Of a stretch of DNA of 64,000 nucleotides, positions 10,316-22,015 are shown piece after piece. The first letter of the stretch is position 1, and every line of letters begins with the position of its first letter. A program made the position numbers and the translations under genes. Source of the stretch: Letharia columbiana (taxonomy: Eukaryota; Ascomycota; Lecanoromycetes; Lecanorales; Parmeliaceae); NCBI RefSeq assembly GCF_014066305.1, contig NW_023501076.1, positions 416,186 to 480,185 on the forward strand, read 5' to 3'. The notes below the pieces were generated by a model that saw only the letters and a program-made list of their open reading frames with translations, ran no database searches and was not told the DNA's origin.

Positions 10316-12695
10316 ATGAGCATGGACGTCATCGCCAACGGCCTCGGAGCCGACAACTCATCCACTCCGCCACTGTCGCGCTCAGGTAAACCAGAGTCTG
10401 GCGATAAACCGCCCTCTGTCATCGGCCAGCGCGTGGAATTACCTCCTGCGCATGAATCAAACGACTCGACCGATTCATACAACTCGACATCAGCGAGTTC
10501 TTCTACTGATGAACTAGAGACTGATGGAAAAGATGACGACTGTGATAGAATGGTAGAAAAATGGCGTTTGATCAGACTTGCTGATAAAAACAGAGTTCAA
10601 AAAAAGAAGGTAGCTGAAGCTAGGATTGGTACTTTGAAGAGGAGCTGACGTATTGCTGCAGATCTACCCCACTCACGAGGTGTATGTTGCACCATTTGGG
10701 CAAAACTATTCCAAGTTCTACGAGGCCTTCCGACAGGGTGTCAGCACACCTCAGGCGCCTAGGCGTCCTGCCCCAACCATACCGGCAAAACGTCCAGCTG
10801 CAGTGTCTAAGCAGACAGCTAAGAGGAGAAGACAGAACGACCGTACTTCTCTTCCGCGTTCAGATCAGCACCAGGCTCGTACGATTTCAGCTCAACGATC
10901 AGCTGCGATCACCACGAAGGCGTCATTTGGCGCGAAGTCAAACGAAGTTGCTCCAACTTCGAATATAGCTAGAGAATCACCGATGACCCCGAGGCCAAGA
11001 TCTGACTCAGAAGCTAAAGGTAAGTCTCCAGGCGTGATCATTGTACCCACAGATCCTCTTTACGTTTTCAGGATGTCTGAGATTCTATTTGTTACGGATG
11101 AACTTCTGTTACTAACTAAATCCTCGTAAATTAGAGCAGCCGTCCAGGCGAAAAGGCGTGGGTATTTACGCTGGGAATTGGGAGTATGTCACCGACGAGG
11201 AAAAGGTACCGGAGTATTTGAGTTTAGCCGAGAAAACCGCGGACTTCGAAGGGCGAACTACTCGTCGCGCATACGCCAAGATGACGTCGGAAGAGGGTGC
11301 AGGAGACTCTGGTCATACCGTCGGACCCCCTTCAGGAAACAATGTTCGGAAGTCAGGCCGAGCACGCAACGCCGTAGACTATACTAGACTGCCCGGGCCT
11401 AAAGAAAACACCCGTGAGATTACCACACCGGAGCAGATCGAGGCAGGTGACATAGTATTCGCACGAGAAACAGAGCAGATATCAACTTCAACGTCCGCTT
11501 CGTCGACTTCGAACAGATCGACCTTGATGCCTGATCATCCTAGTAGGTCAACATCTACATCCACTGCGATGATTTTAGAGCAGCTTGAGAGGCCAAAGTT
11601 GTCATGGAACGCTATTGTGTATGAGGTCCTCGCAACTTCCGAGACTCCATTGACGTTCCCTCAGCTCGTGCAAGGCATCAAAGATCGGTTCCCGTTCTTC
11701 AACGCTTCATCACAGGATAAGGTATTGAAGTCTGGTCTGAAAAACCCTCTCTACTTCCATGAGGCTTTCTGCAAAGGTGAAATCATTAATGGAAAGCAAA
11801 CATGGGCGCTGAAGCCTGGAGAATTTGTGGATAAGAAGACCGGCGAGGTGCTGACTCCCCGACCGCTCCACACAATTGCTGATCCTCTGCTCACTGCGCA
11901 AGCGCACGAGATGGAAGATCAAAGCCCTCGGGACTTGACCTCCAAAACGTCACAATCCTACCATCCTCGGTCTAAAAATCCTCGGTTTGGGCGGGAGATT
12001 CTGAACTCGCCTGAGATACCCGATTCGCAGGACGCGAAGGCGACCACACCAAGTCCCCAGGAAGCAGATAGTCGCATTGTCACGGAGCACGCATGGAATT
12101 TACAACATCCTCATCAGCAGACCCCACCTAACGTCAGATACCGCGCTCACGAGCTCGCCGATTCATCAGATGGCTCTTCGACAACGACTTCATTTGGAAC
12201 TAGTCCGTCTGGCCAAGCACCGCAGCTGGCTTCCCAGTGGACAAACATGACCGGCAGCCCCATGAATGTTACCTCAACCAGTAGATCCCCCATAACAGCC
12301 GGTGCGAAGACCCAGAATGTCCAGGACCTCACAGGCGCAATTGTCAATGAGCCATCAGCAACAGCGGACCGATCTCCTGGCGCCCTTCAAGCTGCACAAC
12401 TACGCACATCTTCTATTCCATCACGCACTGGAGAAGGTGGACGTGGCAGCAGTTCCAATACAACTCAAGCTACGTCTACGCTTGTTCCACTACTGCATGC
12501 AGGACTACCTACATCTGTACCCACTTTACTTGAAGAATGTGCCGCTACGTCTCAGACTCCTACAGTCTCTCCAGCAGCACCCACGCCTTCCGTGATCCCT
12601 TTGAGTTGCATGCAGCTGTATGTCATCCTCTCCCCACTCTTTACGATATGTTTGCTAAGTTTTTCAGTGACGCTGACCGATTGGCCCTGCGTTAA
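10316..12695 (+). CDS. Protein with divergent forkhead-like winged-helix domain
   Basis: Proposed exons: 10,316-10,609, 10,662-11,019, 11,135-12,617 and 12,668-12,695, in phase, 720 residues. The introns have good signals: GTAGCT...GCTGAC...CTGCAG, then GTAAGT...TACTAAC...TTAG, then GTATGT...TTTTTCAG. Residues about 371-448 (PKLSWNAIVYEVL, PLTFPQLVQGIKDRFPFF, LKSGLKNPLYFHEAFCK, GKQTWALKPGEF) align by eye with the forkhead winged helix. The canonical recognition-helix NSIRHNLS is replaced by KSGLKNPLYFH, so DNA specificity may differ or be lost. The rest is low complexity, rich in Ser, Thr, Pro, Lys and Arg, with KRRRQ and RRKG basic clusters that could be nuclear-localisation signals. A role in transcription is inferred only. 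If the third intron is retained, the frame runs to 12,942 with an unconvincing hydrophobic tail. The TAA at 12,693 may itself be a secondary nonsense change, because the same frame continues RFPPDGEARAKEIY. Confidence 0.55.
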
Positions 12696-13727
12696 CGGTT
12701 TCCTCCAGACGGCGAGGCCAGAGCCAAGGAAATATATACGCGCACTTCCAACAATGCGTAGACAATCGGCTACGCTCCTTAGCACTGTGTATAAGCGTCG
12801 GGCGCTGATGACTGCTACATTGTATGTGTTCGATGGGCCCTCAATGCAAGACTGTTTTGTTCTGTTGGTACATACAGCTGGAATGAAGGTGAAGCGAATT
12901 AGTATTGATAGAGGGATCTTGCTCGTACACCTATTAGGCTAGAAGAACAGAATTCGATTTAAAAGGTTCATTGCGGTCGAAGCACGTAGGATAGTCGGAC
13001 TACCGAATCAAACCGAATCAATATTTTGGTTAAAAGTGTGGGTGCAGCCTTGCGGACTACTCATAATGGCCACCATGTATTGTTAGTAAGTTCGTATTCG
13101 TAATGAACTTGCAAGATCACCTCCTCTGTCAAGGAGAGAGCGATGAATATTTGAAACGCGATGTATGATGAAGATTTCTTAAGTCGAGGTGGATGTAAAC
13201 TAATAAAAGGCGACTAACAGTACTCTGCCTATGCTTTCGCGTACGCTCAGATAGCGTTAATGTTCGAGTGTGACGGGTTAAAGACATGCTCCCAATTATC
13301 TGCACTGTTGTGGAGCGAAAGCTGCCACTTAAACCAACAAGAACGATTGATAGCACCGTTTCTGTGATGTGAGCTTCTTACCAGGACAATTGCGTCCAGA
13401 CGCAGAAACAAGTGATGATTAGGGATGTGACGACCGTTTGTAGATCTGTTCTATTTTTCGGCACAGCCGTATCTCTTGCGAAATATATTCATCCCGTTCA
13501 AGAGCCCCCGCCGTGCGTAACACCTTCGACGTCTCCCCACCCAACAAGTAAGTAATAGTCGGCTTCGAGGTCTCTCATAATGAAAGGGCCAGTCTGCCCG
13601 GAAAGAGGGAAACGCAATTCCCCGGCTGAGAGTGTCGAGGCGGTCATGCAATACGGCCTGTTTTGATACGGTAGTATCTGTGGGTTTCGACAGAGTGCGC
13701 CGAAGGATCAGTCATATTGTAAAGCAC
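12696..13727. other. Non-coding flank before the AT-rich block
   Basis: About 1 kb of normal composition holding the 3' end of the forkhead-like gene. Two minus-strand open frames (13,356-13,129 and 13,651-13,451) show no family motif. The last normal-composition bases are around ATTGTAAAGCAC at 13,716-13,727; from there the G+C content collapses. Confidence 0.5.
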
Positions 13728-13754
13728 TTTTCTATTAAATAAGCGATAAGATTA

Positions 13755-13980
13755 GAATTAGAGCGAAGCATATATAAAACTTAGCGAGAAAAAAAAATCG
13801 AAAAAATTCTTTCGATTTTTCTTCTTCTTTATTCTATACTTTTTAGTAATAATATTAAAATCTAAAGATTTTATTATTAAAGTTAATAGATTAAATTTAA
13901 TAGTACTCATTAATACTTTTAATTTTTAATTATTTAACTTACTTTCTTCTTACTTTATTACTTTATTTAAAATCTTTTAA
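13755..13980 (+). repeat. Left LTR-like copy, probably truncated
   Basis: Aligns by eye with 18,638-18,850: shared GAATTAGAG/GAAATTAGAG, TAAAACTTAG, an A-run, AATTCTTT, TAATAATATTAA and finally TTTATTTAAAATCTTTTAAT. The right copy seems to begin earlier, near 18,301, so this left copy would lack its first ~340 bases. It sits exactly at the composition boundary. Confidence 0.5.
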
Positions 13981-14052
13981 TAAGTAATCTATAATTAAAG
14001 TAATATTAAAGTTTATAAATTATAATTATTTTAATATAAAAACGAGTAAAGG

Positions 14053-14150
14053 TTTATGAATTAAATTTATAATCTTTTAAAGGGCTATCGAGTAAATTTT
14101 GGTGAGCGATCTTTGATGAGCGAATATTATTAGCAATAGCTGTAAGACTA
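14053..14150. other. Low-RIP island inside the eroded block
   Basis: This ~100-bp stretch keeps several TG and CA dinucleotides (TATGAA, TTTTGGTGAGC, TTTGATGAG, GCAATAGCTGT) while its surroundings have essentially none. It lies about 100 bases inside the left LTR-like copy, close to where a primer-binding site would be expected, but I could not match it to a tRNA 3' end. Confidence 0.4.
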
Positions 14151-14553
14151 TTAGAATTTTTTAGCAAAGTTATATTAATTCTTATTTTAAATAACTAATT
14201 AATAGAAAAAAAATTTAAAATAAATTTTAAAATTTTAAAAAGCGAAAGCGACGTTCTAAAATTTAAAATAAAATCTTAAAAGTTAATAGAAAATAAAAAG
14301 TTATTCTATATTAATAATATATTTATTTGTTTTAATAATTCGAACGCTAATTTATTTACTTCGATGATTTAATTAAAGAGCGTAATTAATAAATTAATAA
14401 TTGGCTATATATATAAATTTAGTTTTTAAGTTTAGCTCTATCTTATTAAAAAAATAAATATAAAAAATTTTTTTTATTATATATATATAAGTAAAGATCT
14501 ATAAATTAAATTTATAAAGTTAAATTTTTCTAAGTTAAATAAAATTTTAGCTT

Positions 14554-14735
14554 TAACTCTAAGTTAAATCGAACTCTAATCGCTTACTATACGTTTTTAA
14601 TCTACTTTTACTATTATAAAATTAATAAAGAAGATAAAAGCTCTAACTCTAAGTTAAATCGAACTTTACTTACTTTTTATATAGTATTTAATTTATTTAA
14701 TTTACTTTTATTACTATAAATCGCTAATTAATTAT
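14554..14735. repeat. ~90-bp tandem duplication
   Basis: TAACTCTAAGTTAAATCGAA occurs at about 14,555 and again about 90 bases later, and the sequences that follow are similar. Two imperfect copies. Confidence 0.5.
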
Positions 14736-16534
14736 ATTCTTATTTAAAAAAGAAGTATTTATTTAATAACCTTATTTTTAATATATCTCGTTAGTCGAGT
14801 AAGTTATTTTTTTAATAAATCGTTTAAAATTATAATTAATAGATTAATCTTATTAATAACTCGATTTAAGACGATATATAATTAATTATAAATAAAGATC
14901 TCGAAGTATAAATATAGATTAATCTATTATAATAATTAATTTTAAATCTTATTAATTATTATATTAAAGATTAATTAAATTAAAAATTAAATATATTAAA
15001 AGAAAGTATATAAATCGTTTAAATTAGACGAAGTTAGAGAAATATATAATATATAATATTATTTATTATTATATTTATCTTTAAGAATATAATAATTAAA
15101 TATTTTAATTTTAATATATTTAATTTATAGATATATTCTATTATATAGATTTATATATTACTTTAAATTTCTTAATAAATTTATTATATAAATTTATTTT
15201 AATTTTAAATAATAGAATAGAAGTAAGATTAATTTAAAGATATTTATTATTTTAATAAAAAGAAGAAAGCTATTCTTTTTATTAATAACTTAATCTCTAT
15301 TATTATAAATAATCTTAATTTTAAAAAACTTATTAAAAACTTAACTATTAAATCGAGTAATATTCTTATTAAGAGTATAAAGAATTACTTTAAATATATA
15401 GAAATTAGCTATTTAATATAAGTTAAAATTATTATAAATAATATTAATTAATTAAATAATAAAGTTATTTAATAATTATCTAATAAATTAATTAATAGCT
15501 TCTTATTCTTTAAAGTTTATTAAAATATTATTATCTATATCTAATAGTTTTTAAATAAATTTCTCTATATTAGTTTAATCTTAATTAATTAAATTAAGAT
15601 TTCGAAGTCTTATATTTTTTATTAATTTAAAAATTTAAATATAATTTTAAAAATAAAATATTTTTAATATAGTTTAAGTAATATAATCTAACTTAATACT
15701 CTTAATAATTAAAAGAATTTAATAAAAGTTATTATAGAAGTATATAATTATATTATTAAAAGAAGTAGAATTCTTTTAAATATCTTAAAGTATATAATCG
15801 ATAATCTTAATATTATAGCGATTTTATATAAAAACTTTATTTTAGAAAATAAGCTTAATCGCCTTTAATAATTAAGCTAAATTAAACTTTATTAATATAT
15901 TATAATTAAATTAAATAATAATATTAAGAGAAATCTTAAAGCGAGAATAAGCGATAATATTATCTTAAAAAAGAATAAAGATAATATTAGATAAAATTAT
16001 AATAATAGCTATTTTAGAGTTATTTTATATTCTTCGTAATATAATATTCTAAAGTATAATTTTATTAATATCTTTATAGTTATCGAGAAAAAAGAGTTAG
16101 CTATTAAAATAAGAGATTATATTTTAAATAGCGTTAGCTATAATAATTTAATTATTATTAAAATTTATTTATATCTAATTCTAGATATTAGTTTAATAGC
16201 TATATACTTTATATAAAAGTTAATTTTAATTATTAATATAATACTATTTATAATTTTATTAAATTATAAATAAATTAAAATTAATAATAAGACTAATATT
16301 CTTTATAGAGCTAATATTATTTTTCTTTAAATAAATTTAAATTAAATAAAAATAAAAGTTTTTAATAATAATTTATTTATATTATATATTATTTAATAGA
16401 GAAAAAATATAATACTAAGTTTAAAGAATATAAATAAAATTATTAGATAATTTAAATAAAGAATAATAAGTATTAATTAAGAAATATATATAAAGTATAA
16501 AAGAAAAATTAAATTATTTATAAATAAAAAAAGA

Positions 16535-16830
16535 AAAAATATATCTAACGCGAAAAGTTTTAATAGCTAAAAAAAGAATATTATATTAAAAAAAGTCGCG
16601 ATATTTTAAAATTATTATTAGCGCGATAATCTTCTTATTCTATAACTTAAAATACTTTAATTTATTAAAAAAATTATTAAAAAAAAATATATCTAACGCG
16701 AAAAGTTTTAATATATAAAAAAAGAAATATTATATTAAAAAAAGTTATAATATTTTAATATTATTATTAACGCGATAAGCTATTTATATTATATTTAAAG
16801 TATTTCTATTTAATAAAAAAGAAATTATCT
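16535..16830. repeat. 148-bp tandem duplication
   Basis: ATATCTAACGCGAAAAGTTT starts at 16,541 and again at 16,689. Both are followed by an A-rich stretch, AATATTATATTAAAAAAAGT and a GCGATA word. Two diverged copies in direct orientation. Confidence 0.6.
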
Positions 16831-18300
16831 ATATATTTTAATTTATAATTATTTTATAAATTTAAAGAGTTATCGAGTTTATATTATAATAGAATTATTA
16901 TAAAAAGATCTTATAAGTAATATTCTCTCTTTTAAATCGCTACTTTATTTAATACTTAATTTTATTTAATATTATTATAAAGTAAGTCTCTTATTATATA
17001 AATATTATAATAAAAAGAAAAGATATTATTATCTATTATATATAAGTCTTTAAAAAATATAGAATTTAATATATTTAAAAAAAAATATAAATAAAAGAGC
17101 TTTCTAATATTTAAATTAATATAATATATTCTTATAATAATATCTCTATACGCCTTTAACGTAGACTTTATTTAAATATATCTTACTTATTATTTTTCTT
17201 AGATATATTATATTAATAAATTAATATAAAAAAAATCTTTTATTTATTTTCTTTATTAACATTATTAATTTAGTTAAAAAAAGACTATTAACTTAATTTA
17301 ACGTTTATATTCTATATTTACTATTTAAAATAGATTATTATTATTATTAAATATTATATTATATTAATTTAAAAGATAAATAAATAATTATTTAATAAAA
17401 GAATTATAATTATATAATTTAAAGCTAAAAATTCTTTAATAAACTTTTATAAAGCTTACTTACTATATATCTTAATATTTTTAAATCTTATTTATCTAAT
17501 TTAATCTTATATCGTTTTAATTTATATTATCTTTATACTCTATTTAAAAACTAGCTTAATTATTACTCTTATAAATATATTTAAAAATATATTTATAAGC
17601 TTTAATATTAATATAAATCTTTATATTAATATAAATATTATACTTAATTAATAAATAAAGATTATAAAATATTATTTAATAATTCTATTTAAATTTATTA
17701 TCTAATATCTTAATAGATCTATATCGATAATATATAGAATATTTAAAATCTAATTTAAAGACGATATAGTCGCTAAAGTTCTTCGAAAATTATTTATTAT
17801 ATATATTCTTATCTAAGTTTTAATAAGATAAAATAATATTTATTTTATTAATAGTATATTAGCTATAATTTCTATAAAGTATATATCTAATAATAATTAT
17901 ATAGAGATTAGAAAATAAATTTTAATTAGAGATCTTAATATTAATAGCGATATCGATCTTAGCGACGTTAAAGAATTAATCTTTAAAATATAAAATAATA
18001 AGAATATAGATATACGATAAACCTCGTTTTTAAAATTTAATAATATAAATATAAGCTGAAATTCGATCTATTACTTATAAAGTTAATTAGAATTAAAATT
18101 AATCGATATTTTAATTAATTATACTTCGTCTTTATAAAGATAAAAAAAGATTAAATAATATTATAAAGCTAATTAATAGAAATTATAACGTATAATAAAC
18201 TAAATTATATTAGAAGTATTTTTAGAAACTATAATCTATATTAATCGTCTAACTAATATATCGCTTAAAAGACTATTCTATTAAATAAAATAAGGGAGGG

Positions 18301-18850
18301 TTATTATATTATAATAGGAGGTAAGAAGAATAAAAATATATCTAATATCTTTTTCTTTAGAATATTATTTATAAAGATCTTTAATTTTAATTTAAATATT
18401 TTAATAATTAGATTAAATCGATTAATAGCGTATTTATTAAATAGAAGATTTTTAATAATCTCGATTTATTTTAAATTATAGATAAAAGTTATAAAGAGAT
18501 TTAATTAATCGAACTTAGTAAATAGAGTAATAATATTCTAATAGAGTTATTTTATAAATTATAATATTAATAAAAATAATAAGATTATATATAAGAAAGA
18601 ATAATTATATTATTTATTAGCTTACTTATTATTTTAAGAAATTAGAGTTATAGCGACGAATACGTAAAACTTAGAAAGAAAAAAAAAAAAAATTCTTTTA
18701 GATTTTTATTTTATTATTTTACGTCTTTTAATAATAATATTAAGATTTAAGATTATAAAAGCGAATACGCTAAATCTAATAATATTCTTAATTTTTAATT
18801 ATCTAATCTACTTTCTTCTTTATATATTACTTTATTTAAAATCTTTTAAT
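18301..18850 (+). repeat. Right LTR-like copy preceded by a polypurine tract
   Basis: AAGGGAGGG at 18,292-18,300 is a purine run, striking in a block almost free of GG, and is directly followed by TTATTATATTATAATAGGAG, which would derive from a TGTT-type LTR start by TG-to-TA change. The 3' 210 bases match the left copy at 13,755-13,980. The inferred element is about 5.1 kb, a usual size for an LTR retrotransposon. The boundaries are inferred; no target-site duplication was established. Confidence 0.45.
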
Positions 18851-18964
18851 ATTCTATAATCGCGACGCTAAAATCTATAGATTATATTTATTTAAATATA
18901 TTTTATTTAATAATAATTTCTATTTATAATTATACGCGAAGTTAAATATTTTAATATTACTTAT

Positions 18965-19090
18965 TATTATAAATAATATATTTAATTAAATTTAATCTTA
19001 TTCTATTAAAAAATTAATATCGTTTATTATTATAAATAATATATTTAATTAAATTTAGTCTTACGCTATTATTATTATATATAATTTATT
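18965..19090. repeat. ~62-bp tandem duplication
   Basis: TATTATAAATAATATATTTA followed by ATTAAATTTA(A/G)TCTTA occurs twice in direct order, separated by about 62 bases. Confidence 0.45.
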
Positions 19091-19889
19091 TAATTAAATA
19101 TTATTAATAAGTTATTATTATCTATAAATAATATTTATTTAAATAAAAAAAAAACTCTCTATTACTTTATCTCTAACTATTTTAATATAAAATTTTATCT
19201 TTAACTTATATTTATTACGCGCTTACTATATATTTAATTTAATCTTATCTCTTATAAAAATATAATCTTTATTTCTTTACTCTCTTTTCTTTATTATAAT
19301 AACTTATTCTAAAAAGACTTTAAAAGAAAAATACGTTTTCGCTTATAAGATTATAATTAAATATTAAGTTAGATATTAAATTAAATATAAAACTTAATTT
19401 TTATAAGTAGATATAATTATTTTATTATAATTTTTAAATCTTATAAATTTTTTATTCTTTAAAGTTATAATTAAGTAATAAGAGATAATTTAAATAAAAA
19501 ATAATTAGCTTATTAATATTATAGAGAATTTTAATTTATTAAAAGAGTTAGAGAAGAATAATAATATTATCTTTATTAAAATAAGATTATAATAATAATA
19601 ATCTCTCTTCTAGATTATATTTAATCTTTTAATTAAATTTTAAAATAAGAGTAATATAATTACTTAATTTTTAATTAGATTATTATTTAAAAAAGCTTTT
19701 TTAAATTTTAATAAATCGCGTAAACTAAGTAAATAGACTTTTAATATCTTATTTATTTAGAATTTTATTAAGATTATAAATATTTTAATTATAAATATAT
19801 ATTTATAATTAAAATTAAACGATAAAGTTTTCTATATTTATTATTATAATTAAATATTTATATATTTATAAAGAGATTTTTAAATTCGC

Positions 19890-20150
19890 TTCTTTTAATA
19901 TAACTCTTTCTTTCTTTTTAATTTAAAAGTTCTTTATCTATACTTTCTTCTTTATAATTCTTTCTTTCTTTTTAATTTAAAAGTTTTTTATTTATACTCT
20001 CTTTAATATAATTCTTTCTTTCTTCTTAATTTAAGAGTTTTTTATCTATACTCTTTTTAATATAATTCTCTCTTTCTTTTTAATTTAAGAGTTTTTTATA
20101 TATACTCTTTTTAATATAATTCTTTCTTTCTTTATAATTTAAGAGATATT
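19890..20150. repeat. 54-bp tandem repeat, five copies
   Basis: The CTTTCTTTCTTTTTAATTT-like core recurs at 19,906, 19,960, 20,014, 20,068 and 20,122, an exact 54-base period with substitutions but no indels. Each copy also carries AATATAATT and GAGTTTTTTAT-like segments. 54 is a multiple of three, so it may once have coded an 18-residue repeat. Confidence 0.8.
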
Positions 20151-22015
20151 TAATATTAAGCGAAGTTAAGTTTAATCTTATTAATTTTAATACTTTTAAT
20201 CTTTTAATAATTTATCTCTTTTTAAAATATTTAAATAAATATAATTATAGATTAAAAAATATATATAATTTTAACTCTAAATTAAAGTAATATAATTATT
20301 TTTTAATTTTTATAAATAAATTTAAAAGATTAGAAACTATATTTAAAGATATTATTCTTTTTATAAATTTATATAATAATATTATAAAGATTTTTAAAAT
20401 TAATTAAAAGACTCGCTATATCTATAATATATTATTATTAAATTCTTTTTTAAAATTTAATTAATATTAAATAGCGAGTAATCTTAATATTATCTTCGAA
20501 GATATTTTCTTTTTTTACGAAATAATTAATTATTAAAATTAATATTTTTTTATAAAGTTCTTTTTTAATAATACTTTATATTTTTTATATTAGAATAAAA
20601 TTATAAAGTAAAATAAAGTAATAAATAATTTTAAGATTATTAATTAAAAAGCTTTTTTTATAAATAATAAAAATTTAGCGATAATTAATTTTAGTAAATC
20701 GAAGAAACGCTTTTTATATTAGACTTAAAAGAAAGATTTTATATTTTAATATTTTTAGAATATTAATAATATAATTTTCGATATTTTAAGCTTAACTATT
20801 TATCGATATAGATTTTATTTTATACTTTAATTATTATTTCTATAATAAATTATTTAAAATTAATAAATAATTATTTATAATTTAAAATTATATAAGATAA
20901 AATAACTTTATTTAAATTATAACGTCGCCGATAGTAATCTAAAGATTATTATTTATATTTTCTTCTCTTATCTTTTAATAATTAATTTTAATATTATATA
21001 TCTAAATAATAATAAATAAAATAAATAAATTAATAATATTATTTAATTTATATTTAGAAATATTTATAATTATTATATATAATAATATTAATTATAGAGC
21101 TTTATTAATATAAATTATAAGATATATATTAAAAAAGAGTAGAGTATTAATAGCGCTAATTATTTAATTAATATTAATTATTTACTATCTATTAATCTAT
21201 TAAAATAATTTTAAAAATATATATTTTATAAAAGTAATAAATATTTTAAATTTATAAATTTAATATTAATTATTATAATTTATAATTTTAAGAGTTTAAC
21301 TTAATATAATAATCTCGCTTTAATAAAATATAACTTTTTTAAACTTATAAAATTCTATTATAATATTTATAATAAGAGTTATTTAAATTAAAATAACGCG
21401 TAACTTAATATTAAAGTTAAAGATATTCTTATTATTAATAATATTATATTATTATAAAAGATATTATCTTAAATAATAAATATAAGAATTCTATAATTCT
21501 CGATAGATTATATATTATCTTATAATCTTAAACTATTCTTTTATATTAATATATAATATAAATTTAATCTTTATTAAATTAAATCTAAGTAATCTATTAT
21601 AAAATAAAGATAATCTCGTTTATAATAAGATCTATAATAGTAATAAAGATCTATTTATTATATTATTTAAAAATTATTTTATATTTAATAATAATAACTT
21701 TAAAGACTTAGAGTTCTCTTAATTTTATATTAATAAATACTTTAAAATAAATTAATATAGTTAAATTATAATTAATACTCGAGAATTTTATTTAAAAAGA
21801 ATTAATATAATTAAAAATTATAAAAAGAGTAAGTAAAGAGTTATTATTATATTAAAAGATTTAATAAAAATAAAGTTCTTATTTAATATATAATCGAAAT
21901 ATTATATAAAATAATTATTCTTTATATATTATACGAATTTAATATTAATAATTATTTTATTATTATCGCGTAAATTATTACTTCTTTATTAAGTATTTAG
22001 AAATTTAATAATTTA

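Noticed and set aside
12696..12942. Extended C-terminus of the forkhead-like protein through the retained third intron
   Set aside because: GTATGT...TTTTTCAG is a good intron and the read-through translation is hydrophobic and unlike the rest of the protein; noted as an alternative only.
13451..13651. Small minus-strand Arg-rich open frame next to the AT block
   Set aside because: Only 66 codons, with no motif, no clear promoter and no homology that I can recognise.
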